Assembly: GCA_014281115.1 (NCBI GenBank)
Contig: JACONQ010000008.1
Span: 2,604,001 to 2,668,000, forward strand
Source of the DNA: Laburnicola sp. R22_1
Taxonomy: Eukaryota > Ascomycota > Dothideomycetes > Pleosporales > Didymosphaeriaceae
Direction of reading: 5' to 3'
Length of the DNA stretch: 64,000 nt
The notes under the pieces are model-generated. The model made no database searches. It was not told where the DNA came from and saw nothing but the letters and a program-made list of their open reading frames with translations. Numbering within the stretch: the stretch's first letter is position 1; the number at the start of each line of letters is the position of its first letter. The translations under genes and the position numbers were made by a program. Shown in pieces: positions 1-13,270 of this stretch.

Positions 1-625
1 ATAAAATAAATTATATAGCTAATAACAACTTATATAATCTATCTTTACTCTTACTAATTTGTAGTTAAGAGTTAGTTAACTACTAATTAGTATTAAATAT
101 TTACTCTATAGCTAGCTATATAAGTATTAATATCTAATACTCTATATTAGCAAGTGTAGAAAGTGTAAAGGATAATTATATAAGGAAAGAAAATAATATA
201 ATAGAATAACTTAGTATTAATTACTTATCTCTAGAGAGGATGCAAATAGAAAGGAGAAGATTCTATAGTGTATAGGCTGTAGCGCATAGATATTATATAA
301 TTCCTATATAATACTATTGTGCGGCAATATTAAAACCTTAACACTCTTAGGTGCCCTTATCTATATAGTATATAGACACTACTTTTTATATATTATATAT
401 ATCTAGTATTCTATATCTCTTTTCTAGAACTCTAATAGGCCTTTATTACTAATTTAAGGTACAGGCCTCTTGTTTATATTATATTACCCTTTTAGGACTA
501 GTGTAATTACTAAGCAAGGTCCTAAGCAAGACTATATATATAGCCTGCCTATGTACTTACCTTATATAGGTATTGCTACTATTTTATATTTAGATTCTAA
601 CTACTAATTATCTTATAAATAGTAT

Positions 626-700
626 AGGGCTCTGCTTTTTTTATTATATTATTTAAGATAAAAGCCTTTGTTATTCTATCCCTAGATTAATAATTTAACA
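626..700 (-). repeat. terminal-motif repeat, copy 1
   Basis: A degraded copy in inverse orientation of a roughly 110-bp motif found eight times in the window. Its core reads, on the motif strand, as a CCTAGGGGTAGGACGACAAA-like block followed by CTTTTATCTCAAATAA and a GCAGAGCCCC tract. Probably the terminus of a DNA transposon family; the autonomous partner was not identified. Confidence 0.5.
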
Positions 701-1225
701 ATATATATATAGTGTAATAACCCCTATAATACTTTTACACTATAGTAGCGATTATTAAGCTATAGTTTAACTATTTATAGCCTATCTCTAGAATATTATT
801 AATAATAACGCCTATTAACTAATATAGTAAATAGATCACTTATAGCCTTAAATACTTTATATATTAGGAGTATAAATACCTCCTCTAAAGTGTTATATAA
901 CTAACAGTAACTATAATACTTATTTATAAATTACCTATTAATAATAAGTTTAGTAAAAAATAAAGGATAGCTACTATCTTATTTATAATAGCACGTAGGT
1001 TATATCTTATAAGACGTTGGTCCCCTAGCGCTACTATAGTCCTTAGAAGAATAACTTATTTATAAGCAATATAGCTGTCTATAATGACTTATAAGCATAC
1101 TAAGCTTTATATATAATAACTACTAAGATAATTATAAGAGTAGCTTACGAATAAGCAAATTTAGTTATTATAATAATTATAAGTCTAGCTTACTTAAATA
1201 AGCCACTTATAACTATTTATTGTGT

Positions 1226-1332
1226 GTGTGACGTTATTTTATCTATCTAGGGGTAGGACGACAAAGCTTTTATCTCAAATAACATGATAAAAAAAGCAAA
1301 GCCCCCTGCTTAGTAATTAAAAAAGGCGTAAA
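1226..1332 (+). repeat. terminal-motif repeat, copy 2
   Basis: Forward copy of the motif: GTGACGTTATTTTATC, then CTAGGGGTAGGACGACAAA, TCTCAAATAACATGATAA and CCCCCTGCTTAGTAATTAA. It matches copies near 43136, 53343 (forward) and 39576, 55010, 56165 and 57765 (reverse). The two orientations suggest it is a terminal inverted repeat. Confidence 0.55.
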
Positions 1333-2359
1333 ATAGTGATAATAAAAAAAGATAACTATTTATTAAGCTTATTATAAGTTACTATAAATTATAGTAATTT
1401 TATTTACCTTACTAATAAGAGATAAAATAAAGTTAATATTATTATCTAGTTGTAATAATAGTAATATCTCTAACTATAATATCTTTTCTATTACTTATAA
1501 TATATAGAACCTTTATAATAATAGTAAATAGTAATAATATATAGGACCTTTATAATAATAGTAGATAAATATATATAATCTCTATAATAATAGTAGGTAG
1601 TAATAATCTAAATAACTTATAGTCTAAGGTATAGTTATATATTAAGTTAGTAAGACCTATACCCCTAATAAATTACTCTAGTGTGGTATAGTAGTAAATC
1701 TAGTCTTTAGGCGCGCTTACTTTGTGTAGTTAAAAAGTTTTAAGACTTTATAGTACTTCTAATAAGTTTTACCTACTTTAGTAAAAGTCTAGAGAGTCTA
1801 ATATTATTATATAATATTATAGGTTTTTATATATACCTAAATTTTTATAGTTATATATAGGCTATAGTTGCAATACCTTATATAAAAGTAATTACTATAA
1901 TTAACTATAGCATCTACTATATTCTTAACTTTGTAACCTTAACCTTTAATTTAAATTATATACTTACTAAGAGATAAACCTATTATATATAGTAGATAAA
2001 ATAGTAAAACTAAGCTAAAACATATTAATAATAATACTGGTTTCTATAAGAAACTCTATAACTTTACTACTACTATATCTTAGCTAGAGATTCTAACTTA
2101 GTAGAGCACTACTTAGGGTACTCTACTTATAAACTAGGATAAGTTAGATAATAACTTACTAAAGATAGAGCAATAATATAATAAGTATTAAGTTGCCTTT
2201 AAAAAAGAACTTCTTTAACTTAAAGATTATAATAAGGCTTTTATAGATAATAATAATAATAATAATGATAATAATAAAGCTTAGAGCTTAGTTTACTATA
2301 TACAGTTTAAGTAAGTTTAGTAGGTGTTAGAGTGCTTATAAATAATAGGACAAGTATAT

Positions 2360-2455
2360 AGTTTCAAATTTTTTTACGACTAATAGGTTTCTAATAAAAA
2401 TATTATAATAATAGCAGATATCCCTTCTACTATTATATATATAGAAAAGCGATTT
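2360..2455 (+). repeat. dispersed repeat block (three copies in window)
   Basis: The block ACGACTAATAGGTTTCTAAT followed by AAAAATATTATAATAATAGC recurs near 41300-41395 and 58225-58300 with only a few differences. It is a shared fragment of an unidentified repeat family. No coding potential is visible. Confidence 0.5.
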
Positions 2456-2467
2456 AAGGGTATATAG

Positions 2468-2706
2468 TTTATAAACTATTATTATAAACTATTATTATAA
2501 ACTATTATTATAAACTATTATTATAAACTATTATTATAAACTATTATTATAAACTATTATTATAAACTATTATTATAAACTATTATTATAAACTATTATT
2601 ATAAACTATTATTATAAACTATTATTATAAACTATTATTATAAACTATTATTATAAACTATTATTATAAACTATTATTATAAACTATTATTATAAACTAT
2701 TATTAT
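2468..2706. repeat. 13-bp tandem array
   Basis: About 18 almost perfect head-to-tail copies of the 13-bp unit AAACTATTATTAT. The uniformity contrasts with the mutated surroundings, so the array expanded after, or was kept uniform despite, RIP. Confidence 0.95.
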
Positions 2707-3726
2707 ATTAGTAGAGACTAGGAGTAGACTATATTTTTAGGCGCTATACTAGAGCGGCCTTTCTATCCTAACCTATACAGGCTTAAATTAAAAAATAGAG
2801 TTAAAAGAGTAATTAATACTAAATAAATAATGCAATAAGATATAAATATAAATACGTTAAATATAATAATTATATTACTTTAAGAGTAAAAGAATAAAAG
2901 TCTAGTATTCTCTATAACTAAAGTATACTTAAAATTTTATAAAGGCTTAAAGCACTATTACTAATATACGTAGTATTAGACTTACCTTTAAAACTTTAGA
3001 AACTTAGAAAGGAAATTTATACTATTACTATAGAAGCATAGAATATGATACTAGAATTTTTCTAAAGGAAAAAAAGAATATATATAAGGGGCTAAGGGTC
3101 TTTTTAATAGTTATTTAGCCTACTACTTTAGAGTTTTAAGTCTATACTTCTACTAAGCTAGAAGTATATAAGTTTATAGCTAGAGTTATCTTTAAACTCT
3201 ATTAAATTTATAAGTTTACTTAGGCAACTCTAACCTCTTAGTATAAAGCTACTTATAGTATTTATACCTAGTATATCTATAAAGTTATATTTAACTAGCT
3301 ATCTAACTAAACTATAAGACTTAAGCTTTTCTCTATATAATAGTTTATTATATAGAATGTAAGCTCTAGCACATATATATTAAAATGTATTGTTAATCTG
3401 TAAGTAGTCTTTATTTATATAACTTCCTCACTCTAGCATATTTATAGATATTTTATTAAATAAGTAGACTGCTATAGAATAAAACTTATAAAAAAGCTAA
3501 TGTCTTTAGTAGTACTCTATTTAGCCTACTTACTAATAAGAGAATAAAGATGTGGATAGGATATTACAAAGCGAATAATAATCTTAATAGACACTTACTT
3601 AGCCCTAGAACTATATTATAAAAAGTGTCACGCTACCTCTAATATAGAATCTCTCTTTATCTAAATTTAAAATTATATAGGCCTAAAAAAACTAGAAATT
3701 TTTTACTACCTATAGAGTTATTTATA

Positions 3727-4053
<327 letters not shown>

Positions 4054-4401
4054 TATGTATACTTAATTTAACCTTTTATAGAGGTACATAGTAAGATTAG
4101 TAATACTAAATTAATAAACGCATAGTATAATTACTATATAAGGCCTACCTATTTATTAATATTTATTCTAAAGCGTGTATATATCTACATATATATAGTC
4201 TTCTAAAAAAGATTATTAGTTATTAGGCATATATAATTCCTAGTATATATATATATAGATAAGAGCTAAAAACTGTTAATAGTAAACCTTAGAACTAGCA
4301 TCTATATTGTTATTTTTTATATAACCTTACCTATAGTAAGGTCTTTATATAAGTCTAGCTCTAAGGTGTAAATATAGATAGGCATATTAAGACACTAAAA
4401 A

Positions 4402-4688
4402 TATAATGGTACTTACTAGCCTCCCTACTAAGCACGCCCTATTATCTTTTTTTTACATCCTATTTCCCTTATTTGCGCCTTTTACTTTCTTAAAGACGTC
4501 TTTCCTATTTAGTATTAGTGTAGTAATTAGTGTAGGTCTATGTCCTACGCTGCCCTCTATATAAGAAAGGGTCCCTTATATCCCTTTTTTATCTACTATC
4601 TTAGAATAGTATTAATTTAACTAGTTCTTTTAACTATTCTAGTTATCCCTGATAGGTTAGCCCTATAAGGCTGTATACCGCCCTTATA
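4402..4688 (+). repeat. Gypsy-A 5' LTR
   Basis: 287 bp. It aligns along its length with 7880-8166, including an AAGAAAGGG block with a TATATAAG promoter-like stretch. Differences are mostly C/T and G/A. Confidence 0.85.
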
Positions 4689-4789
4689 TTATTTTAAGAC
4701 TAACTATTTTTATTTAGCTGTGGATAGTAATATAATATCTACTCCTATCTTAAGACGCTACCTATAGGTAATTAAATTAGTAGAAGTTT

Positions 4790-5260
4790 TACTTTATTAG
4801 TTACTAGTTATACTAGGTAGTTATTATACTACACTAAAGTTTATTAAGAGAGGCTATTTTTATACTTCTTTGCCTACTATAAGTTAGTAAGGTTGTATTA
4901 GTTTGTTAGTTACTTTAGTGCTAGGCAGCTATTATACTACGCTAAGGTCTATTAAGAAAGGCTGCTTCTAAGTTCCTCCTCTACTTATTATATAAGGGTA
5001 GGAACTTTATTAGTTACTAGAAAGTTTATATTTTACTACCCTAAAGTTTATTAAAAAGGCTACTTCTAAGTTTCTCCTTTACTTAATATATAAGGATAGA
5101 AACTTTATTAGTTACTAGGAAGAATTTCTAGCGCAAGGGAGTTTATATTTTACTACCCTAAGGTCTATTAAAAAAGGTTACCTCTAAGTCTCTCTTCTAC
5201 TTAATATATAAGGGTAGGAACTTTGTTAGTTATTTTTATAAGAGACTAGTTTAATAGGTT
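4790..5260 (+). repeat. tandem leader repeats of Gypsy-A
   Basis: Imperfect tandem units containing TTAGTTACTAG, a TTTACTACCCTAA block and AAGTCTCTC, spaced about 90-120 bp. They correspond to the 118-bp repeats in the leader of Gypsy-B. Non-coding. Confidence 0.7.
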
Positions 5261-5520
5261 ACGCTATTACGGTTTATTAAAAGAGATTACTATAAGTTAT
5301 AGAAGTAGTAGTACTACTTTACACTAGTAGGATTAAGACACTACTAAGGCCTATTTAGAAAGGCTAGAATTTTAAGTCTACTAGCTACTAGTTATAGCGT
5401 AAGTAGTAGAAAGTCTTATTAGTTACTCTTATAAGACTTTATACTCTAGTTTAATAGGTTGCACCTAGATCTACTAAAAGAGATTCTTTTAGTCTATTAA
5501 GAGGCTGCCCTAAATATTTC

Positions 5521-5981
5521 TAAATAATAATAAATAATAATAAATAATAATAAATAATAATAAATAATAATAAATAATAATAAATAATAATAAATAATAA
5601 TAAATAATAATAAATAATAATAAATAATAATAAATAATAATAAATAATAATAAATAATAATAAATAATAATAAATAATAATAAATAATAATAAATAATAA
5701 TAAATAATAATAAATAATAATAAATAATAATAAATAATAATAAATAATAATAAATAATAATAAATAATAATAAATAATAATAAATAATAATAAATAATAA
5801 TAAATAATAATAAATAATAATAAATAATAATAAATAATAATAAATAATAATAAATAATAATAAATAATAATAAATAATAATAAATAATAATAAATAATAA
5901 TAAATAATAATAAATAATAATAAATAATAATAAATAATAATAAATAATAATAAATAATAATAAATAATAATAAATAATAAC
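5521..5981. repeat. 10-bp minisatellite (TAAATAATAA)n
   Basis: About 46 perfect copies of TAAATAATAA. At the equivalent leader position of Gypsy-B (around 9190-9230) only a short A/T stretch with AAATAATAA-like words is present, so the array appears to have grown in this copy alone. Confidence 0.95.
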
Positions 5982-7139
5982 TATATTACCTCTAAAGACT
6001 AATGTGCCTATAATACCTAACTAGTGTTACACTATAAGGGCTAAAGGCACTAAGTAAAAAGAATTAAAATTAGGCTCTAGAGACGACGCAGTGCTGCTTA
6101 CAAAGATTTTATATAAATAATATTTTTACTTTCTCTATAAGGCGCCCTATCTTACTTACTAAGTACGCTAGCTTGCACTTATAAGATACCTAGATCTACT
6201 AAATCTAAATACTTTACTACGCCTAACTATTAACCTATTAGGTATTTTTTTTTATTTTTTTTTACTTTTTTTATAATAGACGCCCCTTATAAACCGCTTA
6301 GCCACTTAGAAAACCTAGATACTAGGTTGCCCTAGCACTAACCTTACTAAGTGGCTCTATCTAGTCTGCTCTAATATTCTACTACTCTATCTTACTAAGT
6401 AGTCTTACACATTCTACCTTAATCTTTTACTACTTTAAACTTTAGTTAAACTTATATTTAAACTAGGGTAGCACTAGTTATAAAAATCTACTTCCTTTAC
6501 TATAATTACCCTAGCTCTTACCTATTGCCTATTAAATATTTAGCTAGATAACTAATTACTAGGCTGTTAATATTGCCTACCTACCTTCTAGTATAGCTTA
6601 TTAATAATTTATAGTTAAACGTCCCTATTATAACCCTACTTTTGCCCTAAACTTACTAGCAACTAGCCTTTAAAGCCTTTAAATTTAATAACTCTAATAA
6701 CTCTATACTATTATCCCCTACAGGTACCGAAATTAACGTATATTAGGCGACCCTAACTACTTATTTTAATAATAAAAACTTTAAAGCAGAGCCTAAGCCT
6801 AATTACTTTAGTTAAAAAAACGCCTAACCTAGTAAGAACTATAGTAATTACACTAGAGAAGAGGCGCTTAATAAGAATAATCTTTATAAACTTAGTATTA
6901 CTTACTTTAATAATAGCCCAGAGAATAATAACAACTATAAATTTACTAATCTAATTAATCCTAAGTTATACTTCTTATAAAAAAATACTTAGGTAATAAA
7001 TTAGATAGTAAACTACCTAATAAAGTCTTCTAGAACAACAACAATTAGAAGCTACCCCCTAACTATTAGCCCTTACTCTAATCTACTAGTTACCTAACTT
7101 ATTTTACTTTTAGAAGCACCCTAAGCTATTAAAATAAGT

Positions 7140-7385
7140 AGTCTAGTTTACTACTAGTTAAGCAATTTTCTAGCTAGCTTACTATACACAGGCACCTATT
7201 ACTTTTAGCGCTCTTACCCCTAGCTATTCTCTTTCTAGCTAGCTTACTACTAATTAAGCAGCTCCCTAGCTAGCCCACTATACGCAGGAACCTATTACTT
7301 TTAGCGCTCTTACTACTAACTATTCTCTTTCTAGCTAGCTTACTACTAATTTAGTAGCTACCTAGCTATTACGCGCGCATAGGGC
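7140..7385 (+). repeat. 96-bp tandem repeat inside Gypsy-A
   Basis: About two and a half copies of a 96-bp unit that includes ACCTATTACTTTTAGCGCTC and TTCTAGCTAGCTTACTA. It lies in the 3' internal part of the element. Function unknown. Confidence 0.7.
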
Positions 7386-7879
7386 ACCTATAGCTTTTTT
7401 AGCACCTTTACCCCTAGATATTTCTACTACTACTAGCAGCCCCTATAGCTTTAGAAGCTGCTCTATCCTAATTAAAAACTATATAGTTAGGTTAATATGT
7501 TTTTTAATACTCTTTTATAGTACTAGAAAATATTATATAATATAATTACGCCTGCATATAATAAACTAACTAGAAATTTTTTAGCTAACTATATTTTTAT
7601 ATAGTGTTAGAGCTAAGAATGCGCTCTATTAGTAAAACGCTAAATACTAAGATATAGTTTCTAACCTAGTACTAGTTTACTTCTAATTACTTTTATTAAT
7701 ATCTTTACTAAATAGTAACTAAATTAAAAACTAAGGCCACTATTAGAACTATAAGAGCCTATTACCCCTATTATAACTCTCTTTAGTCCTAAAATAGTGC
7801 TAGTTATATTAAAAATCTACTAAAATACTCTATTTTTATATACTTTCCTTCCTATTTTTAGACTTTAAAAGGGGGGTTA

Positions 7880-8166
7880 TATAATAGTACTTACTAGTCT
7901 TTCTACTAAGCACGCCCTATTACCTTTTTTTTACACTCTATTTTTTCTATTTATGCCTTTTACCTTTTTAAAGGCGCCTTTTCTAGTTAGTGTTAGTATA
8001 GTAGTTAGTATAGGTCTATACTCTATGCTACCCTTTATATAAGAAAGGGCCCTCTATATCCTTTTCTTATTTACTATCTTAGAATAGTATTAATTTAACT
8101 AGCTCTTTTAACTATTCTAGCTATTCCTAATAGGTTAGCCTTATAAGGCTATATACTATTCTTATA
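7880..8166 (+). repeat. Gypsy-A 3' LTR
   Basis: 287 bp, the same length as the left LTR, preceded by the polypurine tract and followed by AAAAA. Confidence 0.85.
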
Positions 8167-8259
8167 AAAAATAGGTCTCTATAAAGCGCTTAGTAAGATA
8201 ATATTTATATATATATTTCTCTTTCTTTATTAGCTAGTATATACTAGATAACTCCTAGC

Positions 8260-8538
8260 TGTAATAGTTTATGCCTGTCTTCCTACTAGTTATTTACTAT
8301 TACCTTTCCTTTTATATCCTAATAGCGCCTTTTACCTTATAGAAGGCGCCTTTTCTAATTAGTGTTAGTGCTTAGTTAGCATAGGGCCTATATCCTACGC
8401 CGCCTACTATATAAGTAAGGGCCCCCTAGGTCCCTTTCTTATTCTCTATCTTAGTATAGTCTTAATTTAGTTATCTCTTTTAACTATACTAGCTATTCCT
8501 AAGAGGTTTGCCCTATAAGGCCGTGTACCGCCCTTATA
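8260..8538 (+). repeat. Gypsy-B 5' LTR
   Basis: 279 bp, better preserved than its partner; it keeps the canonical TG start. It carries AGTAAGGGCCCCCTAGG and a TATATAAG stretch typical of the transcription start region. Confidence 0.88.
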
Positions 8539-8644
8539 TTATACTAAAATTAATATTTTCTTTAGCTATAGACAGCAATATAATATTTACTCCTTCTTTA
8601 AGATACTACTTATAGGCAATTAAATTAGTAGAAGTTTTACCTTA

Positions 8645-9180
8645 TTAGTTACTAGAAAGAATCCTAGCGCTAGGGAGTTTGTATTTTACTACCATAAAGT
8701 CTATTAAAAAAGGCTGCTTCTAAGTCTCTCCTCTATGTATTGCATAAGGGTAGAAACTTTGTTAGTTACTAGAAAGAATCCCTAGTGCTAGGGAGTTTAT
8801 ACTTTACTACCTTAAGGTCTATTAAAAGAGGCTACTTCTAAGTCCCTCCTCTACTTATTATATAAGGATAGGAACTTTATTAGTTACTAGGAAGGATTTT
8901 TAGCGCTAGGGAGTTTATGCTTTACTACTCTAAGGTCTATTAAAAGAGGCCGCTTCTAAGTCTCTTCTTTACTTATTATATAAGAGTAAAAACTTTGTTA
9001 GTTACTAGGAAGAATTCCTAGCGCTAGGAAGTTTGCGCTTTACTATCCTAAGGTCTATTAAAAGAGACTACTTTTAAGTTTCTCTTTTACTTAACGTACG
9101 AGAGTAGAAACTTTATTAGTTATTAGTTATACTAGGCAATTATTATACTACGCTAAGGTCTATTAAAAGAGGCTGCTCCT
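8645..9180 (+). repeat. 118-bp tandem leader repeats of Gypsy-B
   Basis: Four to five head-to-tail units of about 117-119 bp, each opening with TTAGTTACTAGRAAGRAT and CCTAGCGCTAGGGAG. They sit between the 5' LTR and the first coding region, in the leader. Confidence 0.85.
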
Positions 9181-9539
9181 ATAATCCTAATATTTTAAAA
9201 ATAAATAATAATTAATAAATAACAAATAGTAACTACTATGCTACACTCTATTAAACTAACTTGCCTAATAGCTACCTTTTAGCGCTATTATAATAATAGC
9301 ATAAGGTACAAAGCTAGAGAAATTAAAGCTAGACTATTATAGTAATATAGAGATTAAACTTTTATGTATTTTATTTTATACTGTATTTTTTATCTAATCT
9401 TTTTTAGCTTAGACTATACGCTAGCTCACACGCTATATACAACCTACTATCCTAGATCTATTTACTATACCCTCTTTATAACCCCTACTTTACTTAACTC
9501 TACTACTGCCTACACTATAGTAAACTACTACCCTTTAAT

Positions 9540-12500
9540 CTAAAAGACTCTTAAAATGTTCCCTACATCCTTTCTACCCCTAGAGAGTTCTAGAATTAAT
9601 AATATAGAAGTAGACGTTTGCCTACACTCTGCTAATAATAGTCTATATAACACTTGCCTTAAGAATATTTTCCTACTTAAACCTACTAGTAAGCTATTAT
9701 TTATTAAGCGTGGAAAGTAGCTAATAGCTACTTTCTAGATAACTAGTCGCTCTGCCCCTAGTCTTATAAAGAAAAAGAGCATTATTAAACTAGTAAAAAG
9801 GTCAATTCTAAAGGAATCTTTTATAATATATAGTATAATTACTATATTACTATACTTAAAGTAGACTAGCTAAGTAATAAATTTTTAATAGCAGACCTTA
9901 AGTAGCTTATACACTAAGGCAAAGCTAAACTTAAAGCTATTAATAAGTATAATATATTTATAGGAAAATTTAAGCTAAACTAATTAATCTAGTATAGCTT
10001 AGAAATAAGATAGTTACTTACTACCTATTAGCTTTAGGCTTAATATTACTTTTCTTAAGGCCTATTTTTAGAGATAGCACTAGATTTAGTAACTAGGACT
10101 ATTATAAAGTCTAAAGAGGACCCTAAATAAAAGATTCTTATTTGGTCTTTATGTAAGCACGCTAATATATTTAAATAAGCTTTTACTATACTTAAGGTAA
10201 TAACACCTTATACTATAGTGTACGCAGTCTTAGAAAATTTCTACTTTGAGCCTAATATTACTAATTAAGTAGCTATTAAATAAGACTTATTTAGCTTTAA
10301 GAGAGTTCTCCCCTCTATTAAAGATAGTTATAATCTATAGCACTACACTTAAGTCTTCTTAAAACCCCCTAGTCTAAAAACGCCTAATCTACTATATAGT
10401 TTACACTATCCTTAGGCGGCTAAGCAAAGCTTATCCTATCTAGCTACGCCCTAATATGCACTATAATATTTACTCTAGCTTATAGTACTTACTTTATAAT
10501 AGGATAACACTCTTTACTACTCTTTAGTTTTAGAGTATATATAAACTAAGCTTGCTAATAGCACCTAAATTAATATGCCCTAGGGCAAATACACTTTAGT
10601 TACCCTATTTAGTGTGTCTAAGCTAGGATGCTTTATAAAGCTACCTAACATTAATAAGTACTATAAAAAAGATTAACTTAGCCCTAGTATTAAAAATTAG
10701 CTAGAGAATATATGTAATAAAATCTGCGTAAATATAGACTACTACTAAGGTAATAACTATATAGAAAATTAAGATAACTTTATAAAAGCTATACTTAGCT
10801 GTCTTAAAGGCGCGCCTTAAGAGGCTGCGTGAAATTAGTGTTAAACAAATTAGGCCCTCTAGGAAAATTATAAACCTAACTTACTTTTTAAATTTCTAGA
10901 GAAGACTTACTATAATTCTTTCGCTTCCTAATAGGCATATGAAAAGTTCTATAAGCTCTTCCACTCTAATAGAATAGACGCCTAGATATTTCTATAGACT
11001 TTTAAAAGTCTAGCTAGAAAGAGTAAACTAGACGCAAAGACCTAAAAGGTTAAATTATAACTTAAGTTAACTAGAAGTCTTAAGTTAATACTCTAAAGAG
11101 AGATAAAAGATCCTAATATTAACTATCTAGAAATTAAATGCTAGATAGCCGCAGCTAGCTACACTCTCTAAGATAGTAATATAATAAGCCTATTTTAGGC
11201 GCGTACACAAACTTCTTATAAAGTACTACCCTCTAGATTAAAGCTCTTATATATAGTAACTAAAAAATAAGCACCCTACTCTAGACCTGCTATTTTCTTC
11301 TTACCTCTTTATAAGTATAATACAATATAGTGTATTAAGCATAATACTTATTTTTAGTGTAGTAAGATAGGGAATAAGTACTTAAGCTACTATAACTATT
11401 TCTAAAAGACAGCTATATAAGCGAATATATAGGTAGTAAACAATCTTAATTTAAATAAACTTAGTATTGCCTACTACTCTAATTTAAAGGTAGGTAATTT
11501 GTTAGATAATAAGGCTTTAAATATAAGCTACTAGACTACTTTAATCTAGTAACTTATATAGGGTCTACTAAACTAATTAATCTAGATAAGCTATAATTTT
11601 AATTACAAAACACAAATAATAAACTAAAATTACTACCTATAGGTAGTAAGATAGTAAGGGTTCCTAAGCTATTTAAAGGCTTTTAGCTAGTTATGCTAGT
11701 GCAAATTATATTCTAAGAATTAGCTCTTAGATTGTAAGTCTTAATAGATACTAGTGCTAGCGCTTATAATCTTATTACTTTAAGATATATAAAGGTAGTA
11801 TAAAAATAGCTTAAAGCTAAACTTCTTTGCCTAAAGATACTAATCCCTTTTAAAAACTTTGCAGAAAAGAGAAGTGTAAAAGTAGATACCTATTTTATAG
11901 CCTAGATTAATATTAATAGATGTAGCTTTATTATATAGTTTGTTTTCTATAATATAGGGGACTATAATCTTATTATTAGTAGGAAATTTTTTAAGTAAGC
12001 TAGCTGCCTAGTTAATGCCTAGGACTGCCGCCTTTATTAGAAAGATAATAAGAATCTAACCTTTGCTAGCAATCTTATTCTACAATAAACTTTTTCTTTA
12101 CCTAATCCTTCCTACTAGGACGTCGCTACTTAATAGGATAGCCTACTTAAAAAGTAGGACTACACCCGCTAAAAGACTTACTTATTAAAAGCTAACTAGA
12201 GCGTTTCTAAGGAAATATCTGTCTAGCTTTCTAACCCTACTATCTTAGTTATTAGAACATACTTTAAGGCTTATTAGAAACTAAGCTATAAGAATAACTT
12301 TAATAAGAATAGTAGTATAGAGGCTAAAGAGCTGCCTTTCTTAAATAACAAACTATTAGATAACAACTTGCCTATTAGTTACCCTGTCCTTACTACCTAA
12401 GGAAGCTAGTAGTAAGACTAGTCCCTAGAAATTGTGTAGTAGGATTTAGATACCACTACTAGCCCTAGACCTAGAGACTATAATTCTACTAAAAAAGCTA

Positions 12501-13268
12501 ATTTACAGATTAGATAGCTTTTATAGAAATTAACTATTTAATTAAAACTACCCTAACTAAAATAACCTAGGTTAGCTCTCTTCTACCCTACTAAATTACT
12601 AATATAAAAGGAGAACTTGCAAAAAATAAATAATAAATTGCGTTTAGTAGACCTACTAGCCCTATAGGATTTAACTAACCTTCTAGAACTTATTTAGGCG
12701 CTAATATAGAAATAATTATATGCTGCTAGCTTTAATATTAATATAGTAAGTGCTGCAGCCTTTGCTTTAAATAGCGGCCATAATTATAACGTAATTATTA
12801 GTTATACTAGCCCTTATAAGCTAGCTAAACTTATTAAGGACTCTAAGAGTAAGATATACAGCCTAAATAATAAGTTCTAAGCTAACCTACTTGCTAAAAT
12901 AGAATTAGCGCTTCCCTAGCTAGGATATACTAGAGCGGAGCCTGTCTATTTTTTAAAATTAGATTCTAATGCCCTCCTGTCTTACTAAAAGAGCATTAAT
13001 TACTATATTAACCTTACTAAAGACCTGTCGACACTTACTACCTCGCCTTTATATAGTATATTCTTAGAGTACCTTAAACTTCTTAAAGCCTATATTAATA
13101 ACTATATTAAGCGCGGGTTTATTATTTCTAGTAATGCTAGCTTTGCATTACTAGTGTTATGTGCTAAAAAGCTAGGTAAAGGTTAGCGCTTTTATATTAA
13201 TTACTACTAGCTTAATATTATTACTATAAAGAATGTTATAGTAATTTTACTTATTAAGAAGACACTTA
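9540..13268 (+). pseudogene. Gypsy-B gag-protease-RT start (RIP-degraded)
   Basis: A translated path with frequent stops. The clearest landmark is the aspartic protease active site near 11740-11761, reading LIDTSAS where the family has L(I/V)D(S/T)GA. Upstream is a region compatible with Gag, although no clean zinc knuckle could be read. The segment ends inside the start of the reverse transcriptase, where the Fot1/pogo element is inserted; the frame resumes at 15137. It cannot make protein. Confidence 0.75.
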
Positions 13269-13270
13269 TA

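Larger units (their letters stand above)
4402..8166 (+). mobile_element. Gypsy-A: internally deleted LTR retrotransposon
   Basis: Flanked by two 287-bp LTRs that start TATAATRG (expected TG, RIP-changed) and end CTTATA, with AAAAA directly outside on both sides as a 5-bp target duplication. A purine tract ending in GGGGGG lies just before the right LTR, so the element runs on the plus strand. Its leader and its 3' internal end match Gypsy-B, but protease, reverse transcriptase and integrase are not detectable, so it is a deletion derivative of the same family. A 10-bp array has expanded inside it. Confidence 0.85.
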
